This document shows positions 8,517-17,400 of a stretch of 64,000 bases of DNA, piece by piece. The notes under the pieces are model-generated. The model did not search any database. It had not been told where the DNA came from and saw only the letters and a program-made list of their open reading frames with translations. The stretch covers positions 4,607,001 to 4,671,000 of the forward strand of contig NZ_CP017946.1 in the NCBI RefSeq assembly GCF_003952665.1, given 5' to 3'. The number at the start of each line of letters is the position of its first letter. The first letter of the stretch is position 1. The DNA is from Bosea sp. Tri-49 (lineage in GTDB: Bacteria > Pseudomonadota > Alphaproteobacteria > Rhizobiales > Beijerinckiaceae). The position numbers and the translations under genes are program-made.

Positions 8517-8612
8517 GTCATGCTCGCCCTTGTGGCGAGCATCCACGTCGTGAACACGGCGTTCGATCAGTGAAGTAAAGACGTGGATGATCGGGACAAG
8601 CCCGACCATGAC
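8517..8612. repeat. Cloverleaf palindromic repeat, copy A
   Basis: About 96 bases framed by GTCATG and CATGAC. Inside are a hairpin CTCGCC/GGCGAG with loop CTTGT, a long-range stem ATCCACGTC/GACGTGGAT, and a hairpin TCGGG/CCCGA with loop ACAAG, so the whole can fold as a four-stem cloverleaf or cruciform. Copies B (19940-20030) and C (50076-50167, inverted) share the sequence. It behaves like a dispersed REP/RIME-type intergenic element. Confidence 0.85.
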
Positions 8613-8694
8613 GAGCTTCCTTACATCGCCCAGGCTGGCGCTGCGCCTTTGATCTGCCGTGTTCAGGCCGGAAGCTCGTCTCGAGGGCCGGCCG

Positions 8695-9036
8695 ATGCGC
8701 GCTTCTGCCTCGATCACGATTGCGATCCTGTTCGCTGTTGGAGCGACCCAGACGCGCGCGCATCGGGCGCCCGGCGGCTGGGACTATCCGTTCGAATGCT
8801 GCTCTGAGGCCGATTGCGCGCGGATCGAGGCGAGCGCCGTCCGGGAGACCCCGTCCGGTTTCGTCGTGACGATCATGCCGGGCCGGCATCCGATGTGGGC
8901 CAGCGAGCGCCGCCAGCCGGCCGTGCTCGACATCCCCTATCAGAAGGCCCGGCTCTCGCCTGACGGGTTCTTCCATTTGTGCATGAACGATGCGGGCGAG
9001 CTGCTGTGCTTCTACTCGCCAGGTGGTGGATCGTAG
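8695..9036 (+). CDS. Small secreted hypothetical protein (WDYPFECCS motif)
   Basis: A 113-residue protein starting MRASASITIAILFAV, with a signal peptide probably cut after a small-residue site around residue 21 (TRA|HR). The mature part has a GWDYP-x-CCS motif and further Cys residues, so disulfide bonds in the periplasm are likely. I recognise this as a widespread small alphaproteobacterial secreted protein of unknown function. Start at 8695 is preferred over a GTG at 8659 because it gives a proper signal peptide. Confidence 0.7.
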   Translation: MRASASITIAILFAVGATQTRAHRAPGGWDYPFECCSEADCARIEASAVRETPSGFVVTIMPGRHPMWASERRQPAVLDIPYQKARLSPDGFFHLCMNDAGELLCFYSPGGGS

Positions 9037-9157
9037 TGCTGATCTGGCCACGGGTGAGAAGCGGGCGTCCGTCGCCTTGCAGATGCGAGCTTGACCGTTG
9101 CATGTTAGGAGCCGAACAAAGAGCGATCCAGGCAATGAGCGAAATGGTAGCTCCGAG

Positions 9158-9799
9158 ATGCTACGTTTTCACTATTATCCGGGGTTCATCAGCCTCGCCC
9201 CACACATAGTCATTGAAGAAATTGGCCTGGAATACGAACTGTCGTTCGTGAATTTGCATAAGGGGCCAAACAAGAGCTCATCCTATCAAGCGCTACACCC
9301 CGACGGCCTTGTTCCCGTCCTGGAAGACGGCGATCTGGTTCTCTACGAGAGCGTTGCCATCATCCTTCATCTCATCGAAATGAAGAGCGAAGCATCGCTT
9401 CTGCCAGAGCAAGGCAGCGCTCTCAGGCCACAATTTTACAAGTGGCTCATGTGGCTCTCGACCGCCTTACACGCCAATCTGTCGCTTTATCTGCACCCCA
9501 ACAAGGTCGCGTCTTCTGCGGGAGCGCAAGCCGAGGTGCGAGACGCAGCCGAGCAACGCGTGAACACCCAGTTCGACCGTGTCGAGGAAGAGTTGGCGCG
9601 GCATGGTGGCGCCTGGTTTCTGGGGGGCACTTACACCGCTGTAGACGCATATCTCTTTACGCTTGCCCGCTGGTCGCGTGGCATGCGTCATCCCGCTGCC
9701 AGTCGACCGCAATTGGGCGCTTACCTGCAACGTATGATCGCTCGGCCAGCCGTGCAGCGCGCCCATACGCAGGAGCATATCCCGCAGCCATGGGTCTGA
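9158..9799 (+). CDS. Glutathione S-transferase family protein
   Basis: A 213-residue protein with an N-terminal thioredoxin-like domain (MLRFHYYPGFISLAPHIVIE, the GxVPVLED-like loop and the ES pair for glutathione gamma-Glu) and a helical C-terminal domain (about 90-205). It would conjugate or reduce electrophiles with glutathione in the cytoplasm. The start at 9158 is placed by homology; no good ribosome site precedes it, and a GTG at 9098 would add 20 unconvincing residues. Base composition is less GC-rich than its neighbours and it stands alone, next to an AT-rich gene, so it may be acquired. Confidence 0.82.
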   Translation: MLRFHYYPGFISLAPHIVIEEIGLEYELSFVNLHKGPNKSSSYQALHPDGLVPVLEDGDLVLYESVAIILHLIEMKSEASLLPEQGSALRPQFYKWLMWLSTALHANLSLYLHPNKVASSAGAQAEVRDAAEQRVNTQFDRVEEELARHGGAWFLGGTYTAVDAYLFTLARWSRGMRHPAASRPQLGAYLQRMIARPAVQRAHTQEHIPQPWV

Positions 9800-9931
9800 C
9801 GTTGAAAGTTAGGATAGGAAGCAGGCATCGCCTCTAGCGAGGCCCTTACGCGTTTTGCCCGCCGCGTACTGATAGGGCATGTCGGGCGCAAGAGTGCGGG
9901 CTTCGGTTCCAATTTAAATTGTGGAGAGTCT

Positions 9932-10204
9932 ATGATCTTGCTCGGTTGGCTGGCCCTATTTTTGGATCCGAGGTTATCTATTTCCGTTGTGTTAGGGGCA
10001 GGGCTCATAGCATTTGTATTTGGAGATTTATTTCTATCTTTCGCTATAGTATTTATTATTGCATGGCTCTTTGAGCGGTTTTTACTGACGGATGGGTCTG
10101 ATTTTAGTTTTGAGAATTATACTGTTGTCCTTGTGCCCGCTTTGATTTGGTCGGTGCTTGGAATAGCTCTCGGCTTGTTTGCTCGAAAGTCTAAGATCAA
10201 GTGA
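9932..10204 (+). CDS. Small AT-rich membrane protein, unknown function
   Basis: A 90-residue protein with three or so hydrophobic segments (about 2-15, 17-45, 62-83) and a Lys-rich end (RKSKIK). I do not recognise a family. The ATG follows GGAGAG at good distance, which supports translation. Codon use is strikingly AT-rich (many TTT, ATT, TTA), unlike all other genes here, which points to recent horizontal gain. It could be an immunity- or phage-type membrane protein, but nothing around it supports that. Confidence 0.55.
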   Translation: MILLGWLALFLDPRLSISVVLGAGLIAFVFGDLFLSFAIVFIIAWLFERFLLTDGSDFSFENYTVVLVPALIWSVLGIALGLFARKSKIK

Positions 10205-10213
10205 TGATGAGCG

Positions 10214-10243
10214 CATCAATCGGGAGGGCTCTACCGATTGATG
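10214..10243. terminator. Inverted repeat between convergent genes
   Basis: CATCAATCGG and CCGATTGATG form a perfect 10-bp stem, with an inner GAG/CTC pair, between the AT-rich membrane gene and the convergent Crp/Fnr gene. No U run follows, so it is a candidate bidirectional stop signal rather than a classical one. Confidence 0.45.
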
Positions 10244-10286
10244 GTCCGAGTTTGAGTGGAAGGGCAGCTCTGGGTGAGTTGCCTTT

Positions 10287-10961
10287 CTATCCCTCATACC
10301 TCGCCAGCCGCTCCAGATCGAGGATCGTCACCTCGTTGTGGCCGACCTCGACCAGGCCGAGCTCGGCGAGCTTGGCGAGGCTCTGATTGGCCATTTGCCG
10401 GGAGATGCCGGCGAGCAGGCCGAGCTCCTCCTGTGAGATCGTCAGCGTCCGGTCCTTGTTCGGATAGAGGATTGGGTTGAATAGCCAGGCGAGGTTACGG
10501 GCGAGGCGCCCGGTCGCGCCCAGCATGCGGTCATATTCCGCGAGCCCGATGAACTGCGCCAGGCGCTCATTGAACTGGTGGACCAGGAAGCGGTTGAAGG
10601 CGGCCGAGTGCTCGAACAGCCAGAGGAAGGTCTGGCGCCGCATCAGCGCGACCTTGCTCTCGCGCAGCGCGACGAGGTCGTAGCGCCGCGCCTCGTTCTT
10701 GATGATCGTGCCCTCGCCGAACCAGGCGCCGCCGCGCAGGCCGGCGAGCGTCGCCGACTTACCACTGCGCGAGGTCGTGCTCATCTTGAGCAGGCCGTCG
10801 GCGACGCCGGTCCAGGATTCGAGCCGGTCGCCGACATGGCAGACATAGGCGCCCTTGCCATAGGCCTTGATGCTGGTGCCGCGCCGCGCTTCCTCGAACT
10901 CCTCCGGCGTCAGGTCGTTCGACCAGGCGGCGATGCGGCGCAGCTCGTCCTCGGAAATCAA
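10287..10961 (-). CDS. Crp/Fnr family transcriptional regulator
   Basis: A 224-residue protein with an N-terminal cyclic-nucleotide-binding-like beta-barrel (about 15-135) and a C-terminal winged helix (about 150-220, with ISQEELGLLAGISRQM as the recognition region). It lacks the N-terminal Cys cluster of true Fnr, so it is not an oxygen sensor of that type; the cAMP-pocket Arg-Ser pair is not evident either, so the ligand is unknown. It is divergent from the alpha/beta hydrolase gene at 11098, which it may control. Confidence 0.88.
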   Translation of the reverse strand: MISEDELRRIAAWSNDLTPEEFEEARRGTSIKAYGKGAYVCHVGDRLESWTGVADGLLKMSTTSRSGKSATLAGLRGGAWFGEGTIIKNEARRYDLVALRESKVALMRRQTFLWLFEHSAAFNRFLVHQFNERLAQFIGLAEYDRMLGATGRLARNLAWLFNPILYPNKDRTLTISQEELGLLAGISRQMANQSLAKLAELGLVEVGHNEVTILDLERLARYEG

Positions 10962-11097
10962 AGTTCGCCGGCCTTTCGGTTCAAGCGGATGGCGCCACTA
11001 TGCGGCCGGCTTCATCGCAAACTCAAGCCGGGCGGGCCATGCCGTCGAACCGGCATCCGCGTCGTGCGTTTCCTCGCCAGTGAGGAAGGAGCAGGAC

Positions 11098-12015
11098 ATG
11101 CAGGACGCAGTTCGCACCGGCGACCACCATCCCGCAGTCAGCCATGCCACTATCGAGATCGATGGCGTCGAGATCTTCTATCGCGAGGCCGGGCCGCGCG
11201 CCGCACCGGTGCTGCTGCTGCCGCACGGCTATCCCTGCTCCTCCTACGAGTTCCGCAATCTGTTGCCGGCCCTGGCCGATCGCTGGCGTCTGATTGCGCC
11301 TGATTATCCCGGTTTCGGCTACAGCGCGACACCCGACGGCTTCAGCTACGACTACGAGGGCTATTCGCAGCTGCTCGAACGCTTCGCCGATCGCCTCGGC
11401 CTCAAGCGCTTTGCGCTCTATTTGCACGATTACGGCACCTGGATCGGGCTTAAGCTCGCCAGGCGCGCGCCGGAGCGCATCACCGGGCTGATCATCCAGA
11501 ACGGCGACATCTACGAGGATGCGCTGGGGCCGAAATACGAGGGCATGAAGGAGTATTGGCGCAGGCCCACGCCGGAGGGACGCCGGAAACTCGAGGACGC
11601 GGTGAGCGAGGAGGGTTTTCGCGAAGAGTTCCTCAACGAGGTCCGCCCGGAGATCGCCGGTCGTATCCCTCCCGATCTCTGGAAACTGCACTGGCCATTG
11701 ATGAATACGCCGAAGCGCCGGGCGATCAGCGTCGGCCTGATGGAGGTCTGGAAGGAGAATTTCGAGTGGTTCCCGCGCTACCAGGCTTATCTGCGCGAGC
11801 ATCAGCCGCCGACGCTGATCGTCTGGGGGCCGCAGGACGGCTACATGCCGGAGAAATCCGCGCGCGCCTATCTGCGCGACCTGCCGCATGCCGAATTGCA
11901 TCTGCTCGATGGCGGCCACTGGCTGCTGGAGACTAATCTCACCGAGGTCGTCGCGCTGATCCGGCCTTTCCTGGGTCGGTTGGAGCCCCCTGAACGCCAG
12001 CGCCTCACGGCCTGA
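11098..12015 (+). CDS. Alpha/beta hydrolase, haloalkane dehalogenase/epoxide hydrolase-like
   Basis: A 305-residue alpha/beta-fold hydrolase. The HGYP oxyanion motif is at 43-46. The nucleophile motif HDYGT (Asp at 111) takes the place of the GxSxG of esterases, and a C-terminal DGGHW supplies the His. An Asp nucleophile is known from haloalkane dehalogenases and epoxide hydrolases, so the substrate is probably a halide or epoxide, though the halide-binding Trp cannot be assigned. A strong AGGAAGGAG site fixes the start at 11098. The 3' end overlaps the convergent LysE gene by 11 bases. Confidence 0.82.
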   Translation: MQDAVRTGDHHPAVSHATIEIDGVEIFYREAGPRAAPVLLLPHGYPCSSYEFRNLLPALADRWRLIAPDYPGFGYSATPDGFSYDYEGYSQLLERFADRLGLKRFALYLHDYGTWIGLKLARRAPERITGLIIQNGDIYEDALGPKYEGMKEYWRRPTPEGRRKLEDAVSEEGFREEFLNEVRPEIAGRIPPDLWKLHWPLMNTPKRRAISVGLMEVWKENFEWFPRYQAYLREHQPPTLIVWGPQDGYMPEKSARAYLRDLPHAELHLLDGGHWLLETNLTEVVALIRPFLGRLEPPERQRLTA

Positions 12016-12598
12016 TCGCGGCGGCGAGCGACAGGAGCAGCAGTGCGGCGAAGATCAGGTTGACGATGCGGTTGCTTCTGGGATCGCGGAACAGGCCGGT
12101 CAGGCCCGAGCCGGCGAGCAGCCAGACGATGTTGACCGCGGCGATCACGAGCAGAAGCAGGCCGATCTTGAGGCTGGCATCGAGCGCCGGCTGCTGCGGC
12201 AGGAGAGCGAAGCCCGAGAACAGCGCGGCCATCGCCGCATAGCCCTTGGGGTTGACGAGCGAGAGCGCAAAGCCGGCCGCGAAGGAGGGCGCGGCGGCAT
12301 CGCCGTTTGCCTCGGCGAGCGGCGGTGCCGTCGCGATGCGGAAGGCGAGGTAGAGAAAATAAAGCGCCGCCAGCACGGTGACGACCGGTGCTAGGCCAGG
12401 CAGCGCCAGGATGACGGCGACGACACCGCTCGCGGTCAGGGCCATCACCGCGAGCATGCCGAGCGTGATGCCGGCGCCATAGCCGAGGCCGCGGCGCGTG
12501 CCGAAGGCGGCGCCGGTCGCGGTCAGGCTCAGCGTCGCCGGGCCGGGACTGCCGGTGAGAGCGACGCCGGCGAGGAGGAAGCCGGTCAGTCCGTCCAT
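12005..12598 (-). CDS. LysE/RhtB family amino-acid exporter
   Basis: A 197-residue inner-membrane protein with about six hydrophobic segments and the family N-terminal motif GSPGPATL (residues ~17-24). LysE/RhtB proteins export amino acids or derivatives by proton exchange. Substrate is not predictable. The ATG at 12598 is chosen because the family begins right at the first membrane helix; a longer frame upstream adds an Arg-rich stretch with no counterpart in the family. Confidence 0.85.
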   Translation of the reverse strand: MDGLTGFLLAGVALTGSPGPATLSLTATGAAFGTRRGLGYGAGITLGMLAVMALTASGVVAVILALPGLAPVVTVLAALYFLYLAFRIATAPPLAEANGDAAAPSFAAGFALSLVNPKGYAAMAALFSGFALLPQQPALDASLKIGLLLLVIAAVNIVWLLAGSGLTGLFRDPRSNRIVNLIFAALLLLSLAAAIRP

Positions 12599-12685
12599 GA
12601 TCCGTCTCCGCACATCGCTTTGCAGCGAGCGCAAAGAAGAGCGATAGAAGCGCCGCAAGTCTTGAACGTTCGTGCGAACCTTAGG

Positions 12686-13345
12686 TCACTCGCAAACCGG
12701 CCGTGACGGTCCATGCCAGTGCGAGCAGCGGATCACCGAGCAGAAATTGCCCCGCCTGAACTGCGGGTCCTTGTCAGCGAGCACATCCGCCTTGACGTTG
12801 CCGAAGGTCGTCTCCGGCTTGTGTCTGATGCCGTCGAAGAAGGCCTGGATGATGTCTTCCTTGAAAGCCTCGTCGCGCGGATGGGCGGCGACGACGGCCT
12901 CGCGCTCGGCATCGCCATACTCGCCATAGGTCAGGCCGAGCACGTCCATCTCGACGCCGGCTGTGACCAGGGCAACGATCGGGTGCATGTGCTTGGGGAT
13001 GCCGGGCGTGGTGTGCAGCGCGATCGCCGTCCAGACCGTGTCGATATCCGCCTGCGCGATGCCGTGAGCGCGGAGGAAGTCGCTCGCGGCATTGGCGCCG
13101 TCGACCTCGAAACGCTCATCGGCGCTGCTATGCTGCTTCATCAGCCCCATGTCGTGGAACATCGCGCCGACATAGAGCAGCTCGCGGTCGAAGCTCAGCT
13201 TGCGCTTCAGGCCGGCCAGCGCGCCGAAATAATAGACCCGGCTGGAATGGTGGAACAGTAGCGGCGTCTCGGTATCGCGCACCAGCTCGGTCGCGGCGCG
13301 CGCCAGCCTGCTGTCGGGAATGCTCACGCCATGGATCGTCGTCAT
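12686..13345 (-). CDS. HD-domain protein, cyanamide hydratase-like family
   Basis: A 219-residue HD-superfamily metalloprotein. It shows an HHSSRVYYFG motif, the metal-binding HD pair in AMFHDMGL, and later His and Asp residues (ALHTTPGIPKHMHP). This arrangement is that of the cyanamide-hydratase/HD family, some of whose members add water to cyanamide to give urea; the reaction here is unproven. It is divergent from the GlxA-type regulator gene with 116 bases between, a pairing I recall from other proteobacteria, which suggests control by it. The ATG at 13345 directly follows a TTG. Confidence 0.8.
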   Translation of the reverse strand: MTTIHGVSIPDSRLARAATELVRDTETPLLFHHSSRVYYFGALAGLKRKLSFDRELLYVGAMFHDMGLMKQHSSADERFEVDGANAASDFLRAHGIAQADIDTVWTAIALHTTPGIPKHMHPIVALVTAGVEMDVLGLTYGEYGDAEREAVVAAHPRDEAFKEDIIQAFFDGIRHKPETTFGNVKADVLADKDPQFRRGNFCSVIRCSHWHGPSRPVCE

Positions 13346-13461
13346 CAAGGCCTCCTGCGGATGAGTTCGACCGGAGGCTAGTGAGATGCTGGCTTGTCCT
13401 CAATTGATGTACTACGTCGATTTCTGCCAAAAGCGGATTGAGGGAGACATGGAGCGCCGCC

Positions 13462-14433
13462 GTGCCGCCGATCAGGACGATCGCCATCCTCGCTGTGCCC
13501 GGGGTCCAGTTGCTGGACGTCTCCGGTCCGCTCGACGTTTTCGCCGAAGCGAACCGGCAGGCTGGCGGAGCGCGCTATCGCCAGCTCGTCGTCGCCAGCA
13601 TTGCCGGCCCACTCTCCAGCTCGTCGGGCGCCAGGCTGCTGCCTGATTTGTCGATCGCCGATGCCCATGCCGAGGACATCGACACGCTGCTCGTCGCTGG
13701 CGCGCCGCAGGCGGCGGAGATGGCGCTCGCGCCCGATCTTCTTGCCTGGCTTCGCGCGCAGGCTCAGCGTGCTCGGCGCTATGGCTCGGTCTGCAGCGGC
13801 GCCTTCATCCTTGCCGCGGCCGGGCTGCTCGATGGCCATCGCATCACCACGCACTGGGCCGTCGCCGGGCAGCTTGCCCAGGCCTATCCGGCCGTGACGG
13901 TCGATGCGGACGCGATCCATGTCCGCGACGGCCGGGTGCGCACGGCGGCGGGCGTCACGGCCGGGCTCGATCTTGCTCTGGCGCTGGTCGAGGAGGATCT
14001 CGGCCGCGAGGTCGCGCTGAAAGTCGCGAGCCAGCTCGTGATGTTCTTCAAGCGGCCGGGCGGCCAGCTGCAGTTCAGCCGCAAGGGCGAGGCCGAGCCT
14101 GCCGGACGCTCGGCCCTGCAGGAGGTCCAGCGCTGGGTCGCCGCCAACCCGGCCGAGGACCACAGCGTCGCCAGCCTGGCGCGGCGCATGGAGCTGAGCC
14201 CGCGCCATTTCGCCCGGCTGTTCCGCAGCGAGGTCGGGCTGACGCCGGCCGCCTGGGTCGAGGCTGCACGCGTCTCCGTTGCGCGCCAGCTGCTGGAAGG
14301 CGGCAAGGAGGCGCCCAAGCAGGTCGCCGCCCGCTGCGGTTTTGCCGATGCCGATACGCTGCGGCGGGCCTTTGCCCGCCATGTCGGCGTGACTCCGGCG
14401 GAATACCGCAAGCGCCATGCCCGGCTCGGCTGA
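13462..14433 (+). CDS. GlxA family transcriptional regulator (DJ-1/PfpI domain + AraC HTH)
   Basis: A 323-residue regulator with an N-terminal DJ-1/PfpI-like domain (about 1-180; the Cys in YGSVCSGAF sits at the nucleophile elbow) and a C-terminal AraC double helix-turn-helix (about 215-320, ending near GFADADTLRRAFARHVG). The DJ-1 domain probably binds an effector. The start is taken as GTG at 13462, eight bases after a GGAG; a TTG at 13438 would add eight residues. The gene is divergent from the HD-domain gene and probably controls it and itself. Confidence 0.87.
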   Translation: MPPIRTIAILAVPGVQLLDVSGPLDVFAEANRQAGGARYRQLVVASIAGPLSSSSGARLLPDLSIADAHAEDIDTLLVAGAPQAAEMALAPDLLAWLRAQAQRARRYGSVCSGAFILAAAGLLDGHRITTHWAVAGQLAQAYPAVTVDADAIHVRDGRVRTAAGVTAGLDLALALVEEDLGREVALKVASQLVMFFKRPGGQLQFSRKGEAEPAGRSALQEVQRWVAANPAEDHSVASLARRMELSPRHFARLFRSEVGLTPAAWVEAARVSVARQLLEGGKEAPKQVAARCGFADADTLRRAFARHVGVTPAEYRKRHARLG

Positions 14434-14446
14434 ACGCGAGCGGGGG

Positions 14447-17400
14447 CTACTCTGCCGCCCGCGGCATGGCCAACGCCTCTGCCGAGCCGTCGCGCAGGCG
14501 CTTCAGCAACTCGGCTTCCTCGGCCTTGGCAGCCGTGAGATGGCGCTCCTTGACGTGGCCGAAGCCGCGGATCTTTTCGGGGATCGCCGCGAGCACGACG
14601 CAGAGCGCGTGGTTCTGCGGGGTCAGCTTGCCCAGGATCTCGGCGACCAGCGCCTCATAGTCGGTGATCAGACGGCGCTCGGTCCGGCGCTCCTCGCTGT
14701 AGCCGAAGATGTCGAAGGCGCCGCCGCGCAGTCCTTTCAGCTTCGCGAGCAGGCCGAAGGCGCCCATCATCCACGGGCCGAAGCTCATCTTGCGCGGCAG
14801 GCCGGTGTTGGGATCGCGCTTGGCCAGCAGCGGCGGGGCGAGGTGGAATTCAAGGCGCACGGGCTCGCCCGATGCACTGTCCATTTCGAAGGTCGCGGCA
14901 AGCTGCTTGCGGAAGGCACCGTCGCTGTAGAGCCGGGCGACCTCGTATTCGTCCTTGTAGGCCATCAGCTTGAAGAGATAGCGGGCGACGCTCTCAGCCA
15001 GTGTGCTCTGACCAGGAACGATGCCCGCCTCCTTCGTTCGCACTTTCTCGACCTGATCGCGATAACGCGCCGCATAGGCGGCGTTCTGATAGCCGGTGAG
15101 GAAGTCGACACGGCGTGCGACGATCTCGTCGAGGCTCTGCGAGATCTGGCGGGCGTCGGTCGGTGCCTTGGCCTCGGCGAGGGTAGCGGCCAGCGCTTCG
15201 GGATCATGCGCGGCGCGGCAGCCGAGCTCGAAGGCCTGCTTGTTCATCGCGACGGCTTCGCCGTTGAGCTCGATGGCGCGCAGCAGCGAGGCGCGCGAGA
15301 GCGGCACGGCGCCGAACTGCCAGGCGTAGCCGAGCATGAACATGTTGGCGGCGATGGCATTGCCGAGGAAAGTGGTCGCCGCCGCAGTCGCATCGACGAG
15401 ATGCGTGTTGTCGCGGCCGGCTGCGGAGAGGACCGCGCGCTTCAGCCGTTCGGTCGGCAGCGAGAAGTCGGCGTTGCGGGTGAAGTCACCGGGCATGCTC
15501 TCCGCGGTGTTGACGACGACGGCCGAGCCCGGGCGGATCGCGCCCAGCACTTTCTTCGAGCCGGTGACGGTGAGGTCGCAGCCGAGTACGAGATCGGCCT
15601 GGCCGGCAGCGACGCGGATGGCGTGGATCTCGTCCGGCGTCGGCGCAAGGCGGACATGGCTGAAGACCGCGCCACCCTTCTGGGCGAGGCCGGCCATGTC
15701 GATCATGCCGCAGCCCTTGCCTTCCAGATGCGCGGCCATGCCGAGGATCGCGCCGATGGTGACGACGCCAGTGCCGCCGACGCCGGTGACGACGATCGCG
15801 AAGTTGCGGTCGAGCGTGGGAACCTTTGGTTCGGGCAGCTCACTTGCGCCGAGGGCCGAGGCGTCCAGCGTGCGCGGCTCAGCCTTCTTCGGCCGCGCGC
15901 CATGCACGGTGACGAAGGAGGGGCAAAAACCCTTCACGCAGGAAAAGTCCTTGTTGCAGTTCGACTGGTCGATCTGGCGCTTGCGGCCGAACTCGGTTTC
16001 GAGCGGCTGGACCGAGACGCAGTTCGACTTCACCCCGCAATCGCCGCAGCCTTCGCAGACCAGCTCGTTGACGATGATGCGCTTGTCCGGGTCGGGATAG
16101 GCGCCGCGCTTGCGCCGGCGGCGCTTCTCGGTGGCGCAGGTCTGGTCATAGAGCAAAAGCGAGACACCGGAGGCGGTCGCCAGCTCGCGCTGGACGGCGT
16201 CGAGATCGTCGCGGTGGTGCAGGGTGGTGCCGGGAGGCCAGAGCGTGCCGGCCGGATATTTGTCGGGATCGTCGGAGACCACGGCAATGCGCGAGACGCC
16301 CTCGGCCGCGACCTGGCGGGCCATCTGGTCGGGCGAAAGATGCCCTTCCGCCTGCTGGCCGCCGGTCATCGCGACGGCGTCGTTGTAGAGCAGCTTGTAG
16401 GTGATGTTGACGCCGGAGGCGACGGCCCAGCGGATCGCAAGCGAGCCGGAATGGGTATAGGTGCCGTCGCCAAGGTTCTGGAAGACGTGGCCGCGCTTCG
16501 AGAACGGGGCTTCGCCGACCCAGTTGGCTCCCTCGCCACCCATCTGGGTGAAGCCGGCGGTGTCGCGGTCCATCCACTGCACCATGTAGTGGCAGCCGAT
16601 GCCGGCATAGGCGCGCGAGCCCTCGGGCACGACGGTCGAGGAGTTGTGCGGGCAGCCCGAGCAGAAATAGGGCGTGCGCTTGGCGACCTCGATCGCCTCG
16701 GCCAGCCGGCCCTGAGCTGCGGCGATCTCCTCGAGGCGGGTCCTCAGTGCCGGATCGTCGCGGTACTGCAGCAGGCGGGCGCCGAGCGCGATGGCGATGT
16801 CGTTGGGGTCGAGCGCGCCATGGACCGGGAAGAGCCACTCGCCCTGCTCGTCCTTCTTGCCGATCACCATCGGCTGATGAGCGGTGCCGTAAAGCTCTTC
16901 GCGCAGCTGGACCTCGATCAGCGAGCGCTTCTCCTCGACCACCATGACGAGGTCGAGTCCTCCGGCGAAATCCTTCAGCTCCTGCGGGTCGAGCGGCCAG
17001 GGGCAGGCGATCTTGAACAGGCGGATGCCGAGGTCGTTGGCGCGGACCTCGTCGAGGCCGAGCTCCTCCAGCGCCTGGCGGACGTCGAGATAGGATTTGC
17101 CGACGGTGATGATGCCGATGCGCGGGCTCGCGCCACCCGAGAGGATGGTCTGGTTGAGCTTGTTGGCGCGCAAGTATGCGAGGATCGCGGCGCGCTTGTA
17201 GAGATGCAGTCGCTTCTCCTGGTCGAGGAAATCGAGCTCGCGGCGGATGCTGAGGCCCCCCGGCGGCATGACGAAATCATCGGGGATCGCGATGCTGACC
17301 CGGTCGACCGAGCCATTGACCGAGGCGGTTGATTCGATGTTGTCCTTGACGCATTTCAGGCCGACCCAGACGCCGGCGAAGCGCGAGAGCGCAAAGCCGT

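Noticed and set aside
8517..8612. Reading the palindromic repeat as a tRNA-like gene or CRISPR unit
   Set aside because: It has no anticodon arm or CCA-like acceptor, and copies are single and far apart, not in an array.
10287..10961. Crp/Fnr gene as an oxygen-sensing Fnr
   Set aside because: The N-terminal Cys cluster needed for the iron-sulfur centre is missing.
11023..11919. 298-codon minus-strand frame over the alpha/beta hydrolase gene
   Set aside because: Antisense to a gene with intact catalytic motifs and a strong ribosome site.
14417..17332. 971-codon open frame on the plus strand opposite the indolepyruvate oxidoreductase gene
   Set aside because: Its composition is that of a shadow frame (runs of Ala, Gly, Arg, Asp) and the minus-strand frame has clear catalytic motifs. 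High GC makes long antisense frames common here.
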